Shown here one piece after another: positions 10,326-20,600 of a stretch of DNA of 64,000 bases. How positions within the stretch are numbered: the first letter of the stretch is position 1; each line of letters begins with the position of its first letter. A model generated the notes under the pieces. It ran no database searches, was not told where the DNA came from, and saw only the letters and a list, made by a program, of their open reading frames with translations. The position numbers and the translations under genes are program-made. The stretch comes from Limisphaerales bacterium (GTDB lineage Bacteria; Verrucomicrobiota; Verrucomicrobiia; Limisphaerales; AAA164-E04), in contig JAMASS010000005.1 in the NCBI GenBank assembly GCA_024761205.1, positions 161,761 through 225,760 on the forward strand. Reading direction: 5' to 3'.

Positions 10326-11825
10326 ATGAAAAGGGCAACGAAAGAACGTCCGGTTTTCTTGAGCCGACGCAAGTTCCTGTGGAAGTCGGGGGGAGGCTTT
10401 GGTGGGCTGGCATTGAGTTACTTGCTTGGTCGAGATCAAGCGCTGGCCAGTAGTCCGCTCGCGACCGGTGCCGGAGGGTTAGGATACCTGCGGTTCAAAC
10501 CAAAGGCCAAGCGCGTGGTGCAGCTCTTCATGGCGGGCGCGGCTAGTCATGTGGACACCTTCGATTACAAGCCCGAGCTGTTCAAACGCAACGGAGAAAA
10601 GTGGGACCCTGGTGAAAGGGTTGAGCTGTTCCAAAGCAGTCCGGGAAAGACCTTTGCGCCGCCCTGGGCCTTTCAACCCTACGGGCAGTGTGGGAAGCAT
10701 TTGAGCGAGATTGTGGCCCCGCTTGGGGAGTGCGTTGATCAGATGGCCTTTATCCACAATTTGGCGGGAAAGACGGGTGTCCACAGCCAGGCCACTTATC
10801 TTCAATCAACTGGATTTCAATTGCCTGGTTTTCCGGGGATGGGGGCTTGGGTGAGCTATGCCTTGGGGAGTCTGAATGACGATTTGCCCACCTTTGTCGT
10901 TCTGCCAGACCATCGAGGATTTGCTTCCAATGGCCCGAAGAATTGGAGTGCGGCTTTCTTGCCGGCCGAGCATCAAGGGACCACCATTTTTCCCGGCCGG
11001 GAAAATCCGATCGCTGATTTGTATCCGACCGATGGCGACTACATTACCGATGAGAGCGACGCTGCTGGATTTACCCTGCTCAAGCGCCTCAACGAGAAGC
11101 ATCATGCTTCCAACCGAATTGATGACGGACGATTAGGTGCGCGGATTCGATCGTATGAGCTGGCGGCGAAGATGCAGCTGAGCGCGCCGGAAGCGTTGGA
11201 TATTTCTCAGGAGCCGGAGTGTATCATAAGGATGTATGGCTTGGATCATGGGAAGCAGACCTTTGATCCTCAAATCAATCCGATCGAGGAGACCGACTAT
11301 TTTTCCCGCAAATGTTTGGTTGCTCGGCGGCTCCTCGAACGGGGAGTTCGGTTTGTGCAAGTTTGGTCGGGCAACGACAATGGATTTCCACGACGCAACT
11401 GGGATTCACATGAGGACATCAAACGCGACCATGGGCCGCTGGCCTTGGGAATGGCGACTGGGGCGTCGGCCTTGATTCAGGATTTGGCGCAGAGAGGTAT
11501 GTTAGAAGACACGCTTGTGCTTTGGGCCACTGAGTTTGGTCGAATGCCCTGCGCGCAGGGAAGCAAGGGTCGCGATCACAATCCGTTCTGTTTCAGTAAT
11601 TGGCTGTGTGGCGGCGGCATCAAGGGTGGGGTAACCGTGGGGGAAAGTGATTTTTGGGGCTTTCAACCGGCCGACCGCAACAATCCAACGCAGGTGTACG
11701 ATATCCACGCAACGATACTTTACCTCATGGGAATTGATCACGAGAGATTGACCTATCGGCATAATGGGATCGATCGGCGACTGACCGATGTGCACGGTCA
11801 TGTGATTCGGGATTTGATCGCCTAG
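10326..11825 (+). CDS. DUF1501 family protein, Tat-exported
   Basis: This 499-residue protein of the DUF1501 family is the usual partner of DUF1549/DUF1553 cytochromes in PVC bacteria. The N-terminus carries a twin-arginine signal (SRRKFLWKSGGGFGGLALSYLLG, residues about 13-35 from ATG 10326). The body has the family's alkaline-phosphatase-like elements: FMAGAASHVDTFDYKPEL, GVHSQATYLQSTGFQLPGFPG split over residues 150-180, NWDSHEDI, and WATEFGRMP followed by GRDHNPFCF. An upstream in-frame ATG at 10296 lies inside the preceding gene and skips the short Tat leader, so 10326 is preferred. The role is inferred to be periplasmic and linked to the cytochrome partner. The frame is intact. Confidence 0.9.
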   Translation: MKRATKERPVFLSRRKFLWKSGGGFGGLALSYLLGRDQALASSPLATGAGGLGYLRFKPKAKRVVQLFMAGAASHVDTFDYKPELFKRNGEKWDPGERVELFQSSPGKTFAPPWAFQPYGQCGKHLSEIVAPLGECVDQMAFIHNLAGKTGVHSQATYLQSTGFQLPGFPGMGAWVSYALGSLNDDLPTFVVLPDHRGFASNGPKNWSAAFLPAEHQGTTIFPGRENPIADLYPTDGDYITDESDAAGFTLLKRLNEKHHASNRIDDGRLGARIRSYELAAKMQLSAPEALDISQEPECIIRMYGLDHGKQTFDPQINPIEETDYFSRKCLVARRLLERGVRFVQVWSGNDNGFPRRNWDSHEDIKRDHGPLALGMATGASALIQDLAQRGMLEDTLVLWATEFGRMPCAQGSKGRDHNPFCFSNWLCGGGIKGGVTVGESDFWGFQPADRNNPTQVYDIHATILYLMGIDHERLTYRHNGIDRRLTDVHGHVIRDLIA

Positions 11826-11842
11826 CTTTAAGGAGGGTTAGA

Positions 11843-13481
11843 ATGCACATGAGGGCCCCGGTTTGGTCGCGATTAGTTATCTGAGTGCTTCTGTTGGCCT
11901 TTGGTTTCAGCACCGCGCTGGTCGCTCAGTTTCCGCAGACCCGCCTGTGGACGGTGTTTCCTGCGGGAGCGCAGATCGGCACTACGGTTGAAGTGTCCAT
12001 ATCCGGATCCGATCTCGATGGGCCGACTTTGCTTTCGTTTTCAGACGAGCAGATTCAAGCAAGGTCAAAACTCGATAGCGATGGCAATCCGGTTGAAAAG
12101 CAATACTGTCATCAAGGTGTCATCTTCGATGGAGAAGGGACTCTTCGAGGTGTGGGGACAGGTAAGGACGGAACCTCAAACTCACGACTCTTCGCTCTCG
12201 ACAGGCGGGATGAGATTGTCGATTCGTCACCGGCTTACAAGGCGGAGGATGCGGTGCCCGTGCGTGCGACTAGGATCAGTCGTCAATGGGCGCGCGGTAG
12301 CGAATCAGAAGAACTACTATCGCTTCTTTGCTTGTCAGGGACAGCGGGTCGTCGTCTCTTGCTACGGCGAGGTTATCGACTCGAAGCTGGATCCTGTAAT
12401 TCAGCTATTGGATGCGGATGGCCGGATGCTGCAGAAAGATCGGCAAGGTTGGACGCTTGATTATACTGCCTTGACCACAGGCCCTCTCTTCGTGATTGTC
12501 AGCGATCTGACCTACCGAGGCGGTGAGCCGTTTTTCTATCGTCTCTCAATGCGCACCGATCTCCGCATGCCGACTATGTACTCCCGCTTGAGCGCGCCTG
12601 CCGGTGGTGAGCAAGAATTTCATATCTTCGGACGCAATCTTCTCCGGGCTACCAAAAGCCGGGTTGCCTCGGATTTTGGCGCGTTGCTGGATCATGCGGT
12701 GTCGACCAGCAAGGTGCCTGAATTTGGAAAGGCGCCGGTTTCGCTGATGGGCGTGCGCCATTCACTCCCCGGCTTCGCACTGCGAATGAGCTTTCTCTAT
12801 TCAGTCTTGCACAGACAAGGTAGCTGGTTTCAACGCCGAATCGGCCTTTGCGCATTTAACTCTATTGTCGAGATGGAAGCGATCTCCGGGGAGGCCGGCA
12901 TTCAGAAGGTTGATGTGCCGGTGGTGATCTCGGGAATGTTCTACCCGAGACTCGATCAAGATGCCTATGAGTTCGATGCTAAGAAGGGCGAGCGCTATTG
13001 GATCGATGTTCATTCTTACCGACTGGGCTATGGAACGAGTCCGTTGGTCGTGGTGGAACAGATCAAGGAGGACGGCAACGCAAATTCAGTCATGGAGTAT
13101 CTGACGATTTCTACGTATAGTTCACCGATTCGAATGGAGGCGTTCCCAGCGCCTTTTGAAATCGAAGCAACTGATGAGCCGGTGGAATTGCTGTTGAATG
13201 AGCGGGTTGAGATTCCAGTCAAACTCCAACGACGATTTGGTTTCGATGGCCAACTTGAAGTGAGGCCGACTTTCACGGATCAAGTGAAGGGCCTCAAGGC
13301 GACCATCTCCATGCTCCGGAATGATCAGATCACTCTCACCTTGGGATCGACGGGTGATGGCTCGTTGGCCAGGCAAGTGTCGAACTGAGGGCAAAGGGCA
13401 AACTCAATGGAAAGCCGGTCGTGTCTGCAAAGGTCGTTCAAATCAATCTGATCGCTGCCACCAATGCTGGGATTGATTGAA
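11843..13481 (+). pseudogene. Exported pre-peptidase-like domain protein, broken
   Basis: A strong ribosome-binding site (AAGGAGGG, 11830-11837) precedes ATG 11843, but codon 14 is TGA (11882-11884) inside the signal peptide (RLVI-stop-VLLLAFGFSTALVAQF). The frame continues with TRLWTVFPAGAQIGTTVEVSISG to about 12260, then shifts. GSVVNGRAVANQKNYYRFFACQGQRVVVS, typical of pre-peptidase C-terminal (PPC) beta domains, and YPRLDQDAYEFDAKKGERYW lie in the new frame. A further shift near 13375 restores VELRAKGKLNGKPV, ending at TGA about 13481. Such proteins follow DUF1501 genes in PVC clusters. At least one nonsense and two frameshift lesions are present, and the RBS shows that the gene was recently expressed. 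Confidence 0.75.
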
Positions 13482-13599
13482 AAGAGGAAGGGACTTCAGC
13501 CCCCTTTTCCCCTCCGAGGACGCAGCAGGTTGCGCTGGGGCAACGCGACAGCGGGCTGCCGCAGTAGATGACCTTCGACCTATGCACCGGTGCAAAGTG

Positions 13600-16400
13600 G
13601 CAATCCAGAAAGGAATGATTTGGCGAACCAAAATTTAGTTTTGAGAAAGCAGAGCCGCCTCTTAGTTTCGATCAAGCCGCTGGGTTGGTCGATCTCTGCA
13701 CTGGCCTTGTCCCGGATGTTTTCAGGACTGGCAGACATCTCAATTACCCCTCTCAAGCGAGCCGAGCCGGTTGATTTCGAGCGAGAAATTCTTCCCATCT
13801 TCAAGGCAAATTGCCTCGCCTGTCACAATCAAACCAAGGCTAAGGCGAGCCTGATCTTTGAGACGCCGGCGACGGTTCTTCAGGGTGGTGACTCTGGACC
13901 GTCCGTCGTCCCGGGGAAACCGGAAGAGAGCTTGTTGCTGTTGGCTGCGGTGCACCTCGATGAGGACTACGTCATGCCTCCCGTTGGTAATAAGTCGAAC
14001 GCCAAGAATCTCACACCCGAACAGCTGGGCCTTGTTGCTTCAGTGTTGGATTGCTGATGGCGCGCAGGGTGAGGTTACGGGACGGCTGGATATTGACTGG
14101 CGACCTATCAGTCGCCGGGTTCAGCCGATCTACTCGATGGCGTTAACGCCTTCCGGTCGCTATGTGGCTTATGGTTTGGGCAGCGAGGCTGTCGTGTATG
14201 AAATTCCCGCTAGAAGAATCGTCGCTCGTCTGCACGACCCGGATTTGTCCGGTCAACGGGGCCATCTCGACTTGGTTAATGCGATTGCCTTTCATTCGGA
14301 AAGGGATCTGATTGCTACGGGAGGGTTTCGCAAGGTGAAGTTGTGGAAGCGGCAGATGCTGACGGAGTCCTTTGCGCTGGCAAACGAACCCGATGACCTA
14401 GTAACGGCGGTTTCCCTCAGTGCGGATCGGTTGGTTCTGGGATTGGGTTTTCAGTCGGGCCGTTTCAACGCCTGGGAGCTTTCGACTGGGTGTCAGCTCG
14501 TTCATCGGACAAAGAATGACTCGCCGGTGAAGCATTTGAGTCTTTCGGCCATGGGAGATCATTTGAGTGTTTGTTTCGAGGACGGTGGGTTGCGGGTGAT
14601 TCGCTGTGATGGAGATGCGGTTTCCGAAGTAAGGATTCCGAAAGTGGAGTCGGTGGTATCGAGCTGCTGGGCGGCCGCCGGTGAGGATCGGTTAGCCGTC
14701 TTGAGTCAGTCTCAGACGCTTGAGATTTGGGCGCGAGGCGAGGATGTTTTTTTGAATCAGAGCGAAAGATCAAAGCGGGTAAGGTTGATGAGATCACGGC
14801 TCTCTCAGGGGAGGGTTCGTTGCTGTTGGTTGAACGTTCTGGCCGAATCCGGCAGCTCGATTGGCAAATCGGTGAGGTTCGCAGCGAGTGGGATTTGGAG
14901 AGTGCGGTCAGTCAGTGGTCTTTATCGAGCACTGGAGGTCGTTTCGTGGCGGCCACTCCGGCCGCTTGTGGGATCTGAGTTCAGGAGAGCAGGGAGCGAT
15001 TCTCCGTGGCGCGCGGGAAGAGCAGCGTGCGGTTGCCAAGGAAAACCGGCTTGTTGGACTGTTGGAGGGAGCGAGCGAACTGGCGAAGAAAGAGACTGTA
15101 TCGATTGCTGAGGAGTTGGAGCAGGAGACCGAGCGGGTTTCCAAGGCGGAAAAGGCTCTAACAAAGTTCGAGGAAGCAAAAAATGCGCGTCAGGCAGCCA
15201 AAGACAAAGCAAAGCAGCTCGAAAATCAAGTGGTCGAGGCCAAGCAAGCCTTTGAAACGGCCAAGCTAGAATCCGCGACTGCGGCTAAGGAAGCCAAAGC
15301 GCTGGTTACAGAATTGCGTGAAGCTCAAAAGGCCGCTGAGGTAACGGAATTACAGATTAAAGCGATTGATCAGAAGCTGGACGAGGCGCTCAAGAGAGTT
15401 GCCGATTGAGCCTTTGCCACCGGTCAAGTGAAATCGAACTTGGCGCAAATATCCGCGGGAGAAGACTTTGGACACAGAGAAGTCGAATCATGCGGGTGCC
15501 AAGCGGACGCTCTTGATTGCGGAGAATGAACTCAAGTTGGCGAAAAATCGGTTGAGCAGCTCACCATACGAGGGAAGGAGGCGGATCAACGATTAAAGGA
15601 TGCTGTGGTATCGCTAGAAGCTGGGAAGGAGTCCTTGGCCGTGGCACAGTTGCGACTAGAGGCAGCTTTGGATCCCTTGCTTGCTCTGGATTTTTCGCCG
15701 GAAGGGAAGCGGGTGATCGCCCTCGGCCCCAATGGGGATGTCGGCGTTTGGTGGGCGGCAACTGGCGATGAGTTGGATTTCGTTTCCCTTGAGAGTTCAG
15801 ATTGGATTGATGCCCGGATGCTGACCGCCCGTTCAGTGCTGGCGGTATCCAATCAGGGTGAAGCGTCGGTAGTTTACCTTGACCAGCACTGGACGCTGAA
15901 ACACATCTTGGGTGAGGAGAATGGATTTGCTGATCGCGTGAATGTTTTGGCCTTCAGCCAGGACGGTGAATGGCTGGCCGCTTCCGGCGGCGACCTCAGC
16001 CGGACGGGCGAGATCAAGGTGTGGGAACTCAAAACCCTGGAACTCGTGAAGGATTTTCCCAGAGGTTCACAGTGATGTTGTCTTTGGCCTCGAGTTTTCG
16101 CCGGATAGCTGCTTTCTGGCATCGGGAAGTGCGGACCAGTTCGCGCGGGTCGTTGAATGGGAAAGCGGCAAGACCATTCATTCATTTGAAGGCCATACAC
16201 ATTATGTGATGGACGTCTCGTGGCAGCAAATGGCCAGACGTTCGTGAGCGCGGGTAGCGACGGCGTGGTCAAGGTCTGGGATGTGCTGAGTGGGAAAATG
16301 TTGACGACGGTGTCAGCGCCGAGTGTGGAGTAGCCAAGTGGGATGCGGCCGATGAAAGTTACCGGCGGCTACCGAGCGAAGATTCGGTTGTGGGCAAAGA
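13600..16400 (+). pseudogene. Cytochrome c domain - WD40 repeat protein, broken
   Basis: The N-terminal piece (to 14057) is a PSCyt1 heme domain: VDFEREILPIFKANCLACH (CLACH motif), GGDSGPSVVPGKPEESLL and DEDYVMPPVGNK. A frameshift near 14050 leads to a WD40-type propeller (IYSMALTPSGRYVAYGLG, LVNAIAFHSERDLIATGG). More shifts near 14740 and 14950 lead into an alpha-helical coiled coil rich in A, E and K (about 15060-15400). After a gap of broken frames, LLALDFSPEGKRVIALG and VNVLAFSQDGEWLAASGG follow (15600-16070), then GLEFSPDSCFLASGSADQ and TFVSAGSDGVVKVWD in two more frames. The domain order matches PVC WD40-cytochrome proteins found beside DUF1549/DUF1501 pairs. At least six frame changes mean no product. 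Both ends are approximate. Confidence 0.8.
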
Positions 16401-16488
16401 ATCCAACAGTGCATCCGGCTCGACCGCTTCCTAAACTACCGAAGTAAGAATTCGCCACGGGAATCCTTCTTGAATCGGGCACGTCAAT

Positions 16489-16653
16489 ATGACACACGCC
16501 ACCGAACACTGGCGTGCTATCAAGGTCACGGACCTCGGACGACAGATGACCGCCCTCCGAGCCGAGCTCGAAAAGCAATGCGAGGCCCGGCTTCGCCACA
16601 CAATATCCGGGAGAAAGGCTCAGACAGAATTGTCTGGCGGAGATCGGATTTGA
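16489..16653 (+). CDS. Small hypothetical ORF upstream of the NYN-LOTUS gene
   Basis: An open frame of 54 codons begins MTHATEHWRAIKVTDLGRQM and continues with a basic, helix-prone stretch (ALRAELEKQCEARLRH). The stop lies in a GATCGG/CCGATC inverted repeat (about 16642-16656). It could be the start of a longer gene now cut short, or chance. No family recognised. The rest of 16400-16781 holds nothing else I can identify. Confidence 0.25.
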   Translation: MTHATEHWRAIKVTDLGRQMTALRAELEKQCEARLRHTISGRKAQTELSGGDRI

Positions 16654-16781
16654 CCCGATCAGGTGGCCTAACGCATAATCACTCCTCTATGTTCTTCTGG
16701 ATAAACTTAGCACCGATACAGTTCTTGGGCGGGAGGTGCAACCGGCAACATCGGCCCTCACCTTTATCGACGCATTAAGTA

Positions 16782-18302
16782 ATGAGCGAGGTATCAATCC
16801 GTATGGTTCGCAAGTGCGCACTCTTTGTCGATTTTGATAACATTTATCGCAAGTTAGAAGAGACCGATTCCGCCGTAGCCAATACGTTCGCAGAAAAACC
16901 GGCGGGCTGGCTGCGTTGTTTCGAGAACAGCGCCCACGACCCGCATGAGGACGCTCCGGAACGGCAGATCCTGATCCGGCGCTGCTATCTGAACCCGATG
17001 TTCGGCAAGTACCGCAATCGCTTTACCATGGCCGGATTTCAGACGATTGATTGCCCGCCACTAACCGGCCGAGGCAAGAATTCCACTGATATTTCCATGT
17101 CGCTTGACATTGTGGAAGCGCTATACCACAAGACCCGTTTCGACGAATTCATTATTCTGTCTGCCGACTCTGATTTCACACCGGTGTTGCTGCGCTTGCG
17201 CGAGCACGACCGGTTGACCGCCATATTCTCGGACAACAACACGGTGAAAGCGCTTCGGGCAGCAGCCACTTTTGTCTTTAACAGCGACCTGTTCGTGAAG
17301 AAAGCGCGTGTGGCGAACCAATCAGCAGCTCCCCACTCGGGCGAGGAGGCAAAACCACAGCAACAACCAAAACCACAGCAACAACCAAAACCACAGCAAC
17401 AACCAAAACCACAGCAACAACCAAAACCACAGCAACAACCAAAACCACAGCAACAACCAAAACCACAGCAACAACCAAAACCACAGCAAACGCCAAAACC
17501 GCAGCAAACGCCAAAACCGCAGCAAACGCCAAAACCGCAACAACCACCAAAACCACAGCAACAACCAAAACCGCAGGACCTAGAAGCCCTGAGACAGCGG
17601 ATTCTCAATTTCATGGAGGACGAGATCGCGACTGTGAACGAGCCGATGCCCGGATCTCAACTAGCGGAATCGATCACAAATCGCTTCGGGTCGGTTGTGA
17701 GGGAAACAAAATGGCTCGGCGCGGGTTCGCTTAGCAAACTGGTCAAATCCGGTGAGCGAGATGGGTTGGCTGCCGTCCGCAATCTGGTGTTTGACCCGCG
17801 TCGACATGGACCCGTGGCGGAAACCGAGCACGCCAGCTCCGACAACATGGCCGGTCTGTCGCGCGATCTTGCCGACTTCATCGAAAAGCTAGTTGCCGTG
17901 GGCTGGCCGAAGAGCCTTGGCCCGACCCAGATCGATGTGATCATCCGCGAGACTTCCCGCCAGATCGCCGACGGTGTGACTGAGCGCAAGCCATTGAGCA
18001 CCGCGGTACGGGACGCGATCCGAGGCCATGCTGCCAACGGTCGTTTGCCGCCGCAATTGGTGATAGGGCACGCTAACATCAACTTCATGCTGCACAACAT
18101 GACGAAGAACGGCACCGTTTTCGGTGAGAGTTGCAGTACCGAGGATGAACTGCGCTTGCAGCTCTACAAGACGCTGTTACACATGATCGTCAATCGCATC
18201 GGCCCGCTGACGCCCAAATCTAAGGCGCTAATCAGTGAATTGCTGAGCATCGCGCCAGCTCCTGCCAGTGAAGTTCGTAGTAGATTGGAGCTCAGCCCTT
18301 AA
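16782..18302 (+). CDS. NYN (PIN-like) nuclease - LOTUS/OST-HTH protein with KPQQQP-repeat linker
   Basis: This intact 506-residue protein opens with a NYN domain (LabA/DUF88 type, PIN-like RNase fold). FVDFDN (D17, D19, N20) lies near the start, GKNSTDISMSLDIVEAL near residue 105 and FIILSADSDFTPVL near 125, giving the expected acidic cluster. A proline-glutamine linker of 12 hexapeptides spans about residues 191-262. An OST-HTH/LOTUS domain follows (RILNFMEDEIATV, GSVVRETKWLGAGSLSKLV, FDPRRHG; about 267-345), then a helical C-terminal region of about 150 residues without a clear family. NYN-LOTUS proteins are thought to bind and cut RNA, and some associate with bacterial defence or RNA turnover. 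ATG 16803 (MVRKCALF) is an alternative start. It stands among decayed genes but shows no lesion itself. Confidence 0.85.
   Translation: MSEVSIRMVRKCALFVDFDNIYRKLEETDSAVANTFAEKPAGWLRCFENSAHDPHEDAPERQILIRRCYLNPMFGKYRNRFTMAGFQTIDCPPLTGRGKNSTDISMSLDIVEALYHKTRFDEFIILSADSDFTPVLLRLREHDRLTAIFSDNNTVKALRAAATFVFNSDLFVKKARVANQSAAPHSGEEAKPQQQPKPQQQPKPQQQPKPQQQPKPQQQPKPQQQPKPQQQPKPQQTPKPQQTPKPQQTPKPQQPPKPQQQPKPQDLEALRQRILNFMEDEIATVNEPMPGSQLAESITNRFGSVVRETKWLGAGSLSKLVKSGERDGLAAVRNLVFDPRRHGPVAETEHASSDNMAGLSRDLADFIEKLVAVGWPKSLGPTQIDVIIRETSRQIADGVTERKPLSTAVRDAIRGHAANGRLPPQLVIGHANINFMLHNMTKNGTVFGESCSTEDELRLQLYKTLLHMIVNRIGPLTPKSKALISELLSIAPAPASEVRSRLELSP
17352..17567. repeat. 18-bp tandem repeat, 12 copies, inside the NYN-LOTUS gene
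   Basis: Twelve in-frame copies of an 18-base unit encode KPQQQP (7 copies), KPQQTP (3), KPQQPP (1) and KPQQQP (1). Units 1-7 are almost identical at DNA level (AAACCACAGCAACAACCA), which suggests recent slippage and a length-variable linker. There are no spacers, so it is not a CRISPR array. Confidence 0.95.
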
Positions 18303-18324
18303 TTTGTTATTCCGATCAAGAATA

Positions 18325-18639
18325 CTATGATGGGAACTCGGTGATCATTGCGGGCAGCAGAGCCATGAGGCCCGGCCAATACGATCCGTGTTCTGCCAAA
18401 ACGGTGTCAAAATCGCCGTGGGCGACAGCAGCCTCATTCTCCGGTCGGATATACTCGATATTCGGCTTATCTATCGGCATCCCCAGCCTGATATGAAGCT
18501 GAATCAGTTCATCGAACAAGACGGTCAGTGAACGGCGGTCGGTGCTCAAGGAACGGTGATTACATCTGATGGTCAGCACTAGACTGCCTTGGAGATGATC
18601 GGCGTGGCCTCGGGCCTTGTTAGCGTCTCTCACGCGCAA
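18325..18639 (-). CDS. Hypothetical protein (possible remnant)
   Basis: An open frame of 104 codons on the minus strand with a plausible C-terminal half (FDELIQLHIRLGMPID, ENEAAVAHGDFDTVLAEHGSYW). No family recognised. It is convergent to the NYN-LOTUS gene and lies downstream of a decayed minus-strand gene, so it may be that gene's 3' end or unrelated debris. Confidence 0.3.
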   Translation of the reverse strand: MRVRDANKARGHADHLQGSLVLTIRCNHRSLSTDRRSLTVLFDELIQLHIRLGMPIDKPNIEYIRPENEAAVAHGDFDTVLAEHGSYWPGLMALLPAMITEFPS

Positions 18640-18739
18640 ATCTTAGGTTGCGGCGGGAGCCAATGGCGGAATCTAAACCAGCCCAAACCACCAAGCCCAG
18701 ACCAAAAGGCTCACAGCAGATTTTGCTGAATTTCACGAG

Positions 18740-19798
18740 ATTCACTACAGCGGCCGCCATGTCTCGGAGTTGCGGAAAACCGAAGCCGGTGCGGAGGCCT
18801 CAGTCCGATTCACAGCTTCATCAAACACCACGACGACCTGAGCTGAATCATTCGCCGAAGTAACGAAAACAATCCTCAGGGCGGTATGATCCAGAACCAA
18901 TGGCGCCGCATCATCCAGCGTAAAAACAAAGCCTTTGATCAAAGGGTAATCCAACGCGTTCGAGCAATTGGCGTCCGTGCAAGGTGCGAATCTCCCGGCG
19001 ATGACAATACTTTTCAAACGACTCGCAGTTCGTCATCCCACCGGGCCACTCGTGTTAGAATCGCTCGTTGACGGCATCAAGAAATCCGGATGTTGCTCGG
19101 GGCAATAAACTCCCAGATTCTCTCCCGCGTTCCGATTGAAGTCAAAGGTCCGAACGGATTCCAACTTGGTGATGTTCCCCAACTGCGCTGGCCGTCAATC
19201 CATTGAGATGTCAAGCTGAGGAAAGTACAGATGCGACTCAATCGTGCTCATGCGATCGAACAGTGCATTTCGAATCACTGTTTCGAGAAATCCGCTCAGC
19301 TGCGTCTGAACCTAGGGCCGGACGGAAACGTTCACGTAATTCCAGAGATAAGAATCCTCAATCACGAGCCACTCGGCCCGACCTCGGCCATGATTGACGA
19401 TGCCATGCTGCATCCCTTGAATATCCAAAACGTGCGCGACCAGTCGCATCATGCGCGAACCACTGAAGCGTGTCCCCCCGGCGTCACTGTTGAATCAGCT
19501 CCGGCTAATGACCGACACATCCCCCGCTGCTTCCAGCCCACCACCTCCGTGTAAGGCACGCAATAGAAAGTGACCCCCTGTCCAGCAATGCGCCAAACGG
19601 TCGTGTTCTCAATCCGATTAGCCTCAGCATTCAGCGAGCCATAGGTTGGGGTAAGTCGATCACCGCTGATCCGGTGACACCGTACACTTCATTTCCCGAG
19701 AATGCCTCAAACGACTCATGGCAAACATTGACCGCTTGCGTATGCAACTCGTCGCCACGATCAATATCCCGGACCAGCGGCAAGCCCCGATACATTAA
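18740..19798 (-). pseudogene. Large secreted beta-helix-like protein, fragmentary
   Basis: Reading leftward from about 19798, coding-like pieces occur in changing frames. RDIDRGDELHTQAVNV and GNEVYGVTGSAVIDLPQP come first, then RIENTTVWRIAGQGVTFY, LVIEDSYLWNYVNVSVRP, NITKLESVRTFDFNRNAGENLG, and finally LIKGFVFTLDDAAPLVLDHTALRIVFVTSA (about 18940-18840). The repeated short beta-strand pattern with N-x-T-V and GVTGSAV suggests a right-handed beta-helix or G8-domain surface protein, but this is a tentative reading. Stops and shifts are frequent. The 5' end stops abruptly where the plus-strand DUF3570 remnant begins. Confidence 0.4.
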
Positions 19799-20600
19799 AA
19801 CTCGGTCTGGAGCGAGCCAACCACACCATCAGTCCTCAGATCGCCTGCAGTAATGACTACAAATCTCTAGATCTGTCCATCTCGGAAGCGATCACGCTCA
19901 ACGACAAAAACACGATCACGACCCTGGCTTGGCCCATAGCTTTGATCGCGGTCCTGCCGAATCCCGGCACCTTTATCAATGCCCCGAAGAATAAAGACAC
20001 CACTGACATCTTTCTGGGTATGAATCAAGTCCTTGGAAAACGAACGCACCTGACCGCCAATCTCACTCTCGACGGCGGCAAGGGCTACTTGGCCGATCCC
20101 TACAAAGGAGTCGTGTTCAAGGATTTCCCCTTCTTCCCTCCCTTTCCCTATACAGTCTTCGGCGAGGGACGGCCAAGACACAAACTTTGCCAAGTGGCTC
20201 ACCTTGGCCTCACCAACTATTGTCTCCAGATCGAGGCAGCGATCGAAGCGAGCCATCCTTGAACGATTCCTCCGGGATCACCACTCGCGCTGTCGATTTC
20301 AGCTTGCTAAAAAACTTTGGTGAAAGAATCACGCTGCATCCCCGGATCCGATATCATCATCAAACAACAGCCGATTTCTATGGACTCATCTTTCCTGGAG
20401 ATCCCAGCCTCTCCGACGAAGAGATACCCCCCCTACTCAGCCGACTATCGGCCCTCGCACTTAGAGACACTCACCTTCGGAATCAACGCCACGGTCGAGC
20501 TCTCGGAATCGCTCCGACTCGACCTCGGTTACAAGCCCTACCTCATGACGGACTAGATGGGCGAACCATCGCCAGTCCTGATCCCGCTGCCAATATACTT
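19798..20600 (+). pseudogene. DUF3570 family outer-membrane-like protein, truncated and broken
   Basis: The C-terminal two thirds of a DUF3570 protein are readable. HTISPQIACSNDYKSLDLS and ITLNDKNTIT are followed by PGTFINAPKNKDTTDIFLGMNQVLGKRTHLTANLTL with GYLADPYKGVVF, then in another frame DSSGITTRAVDFSLLKNFGERIT, and in another YSADYRPSHLETLTFGINATVEL. These blocks match the beta-barrel-like DUF3570 family, whose genes commonly sit beside apbE, DUF4266 and thioredoxin-like genes. The expected N-terminal part is absent and the gene begins mid-protein at about 19798. At least three frame changes are present. The 3' end runs into the ApbE remnant without a clear stop. Confidence 0.7.

Noticed and set aside
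11901-13388. 495-codon frame taken as an intact gene
   Set aside because: Its first 120 codons are out of frame with the family; the true N-terminus with RBS and signal peptide is in another frame, so it is only the 3' part of a pseudogene.
17352-17567. Possible CRISPR array
   Set aside because: The 18-base units are contiguous, with no spacers, and keep the reading frame of the gene; it is a protein repeat.
17039-17614. Minus-strand cysteine/glycine-rich frame opposite the NYN-LOTUS gene
   Set aside because: It is the reverse reading of the KPQQQP repeats and of the NYN domain.
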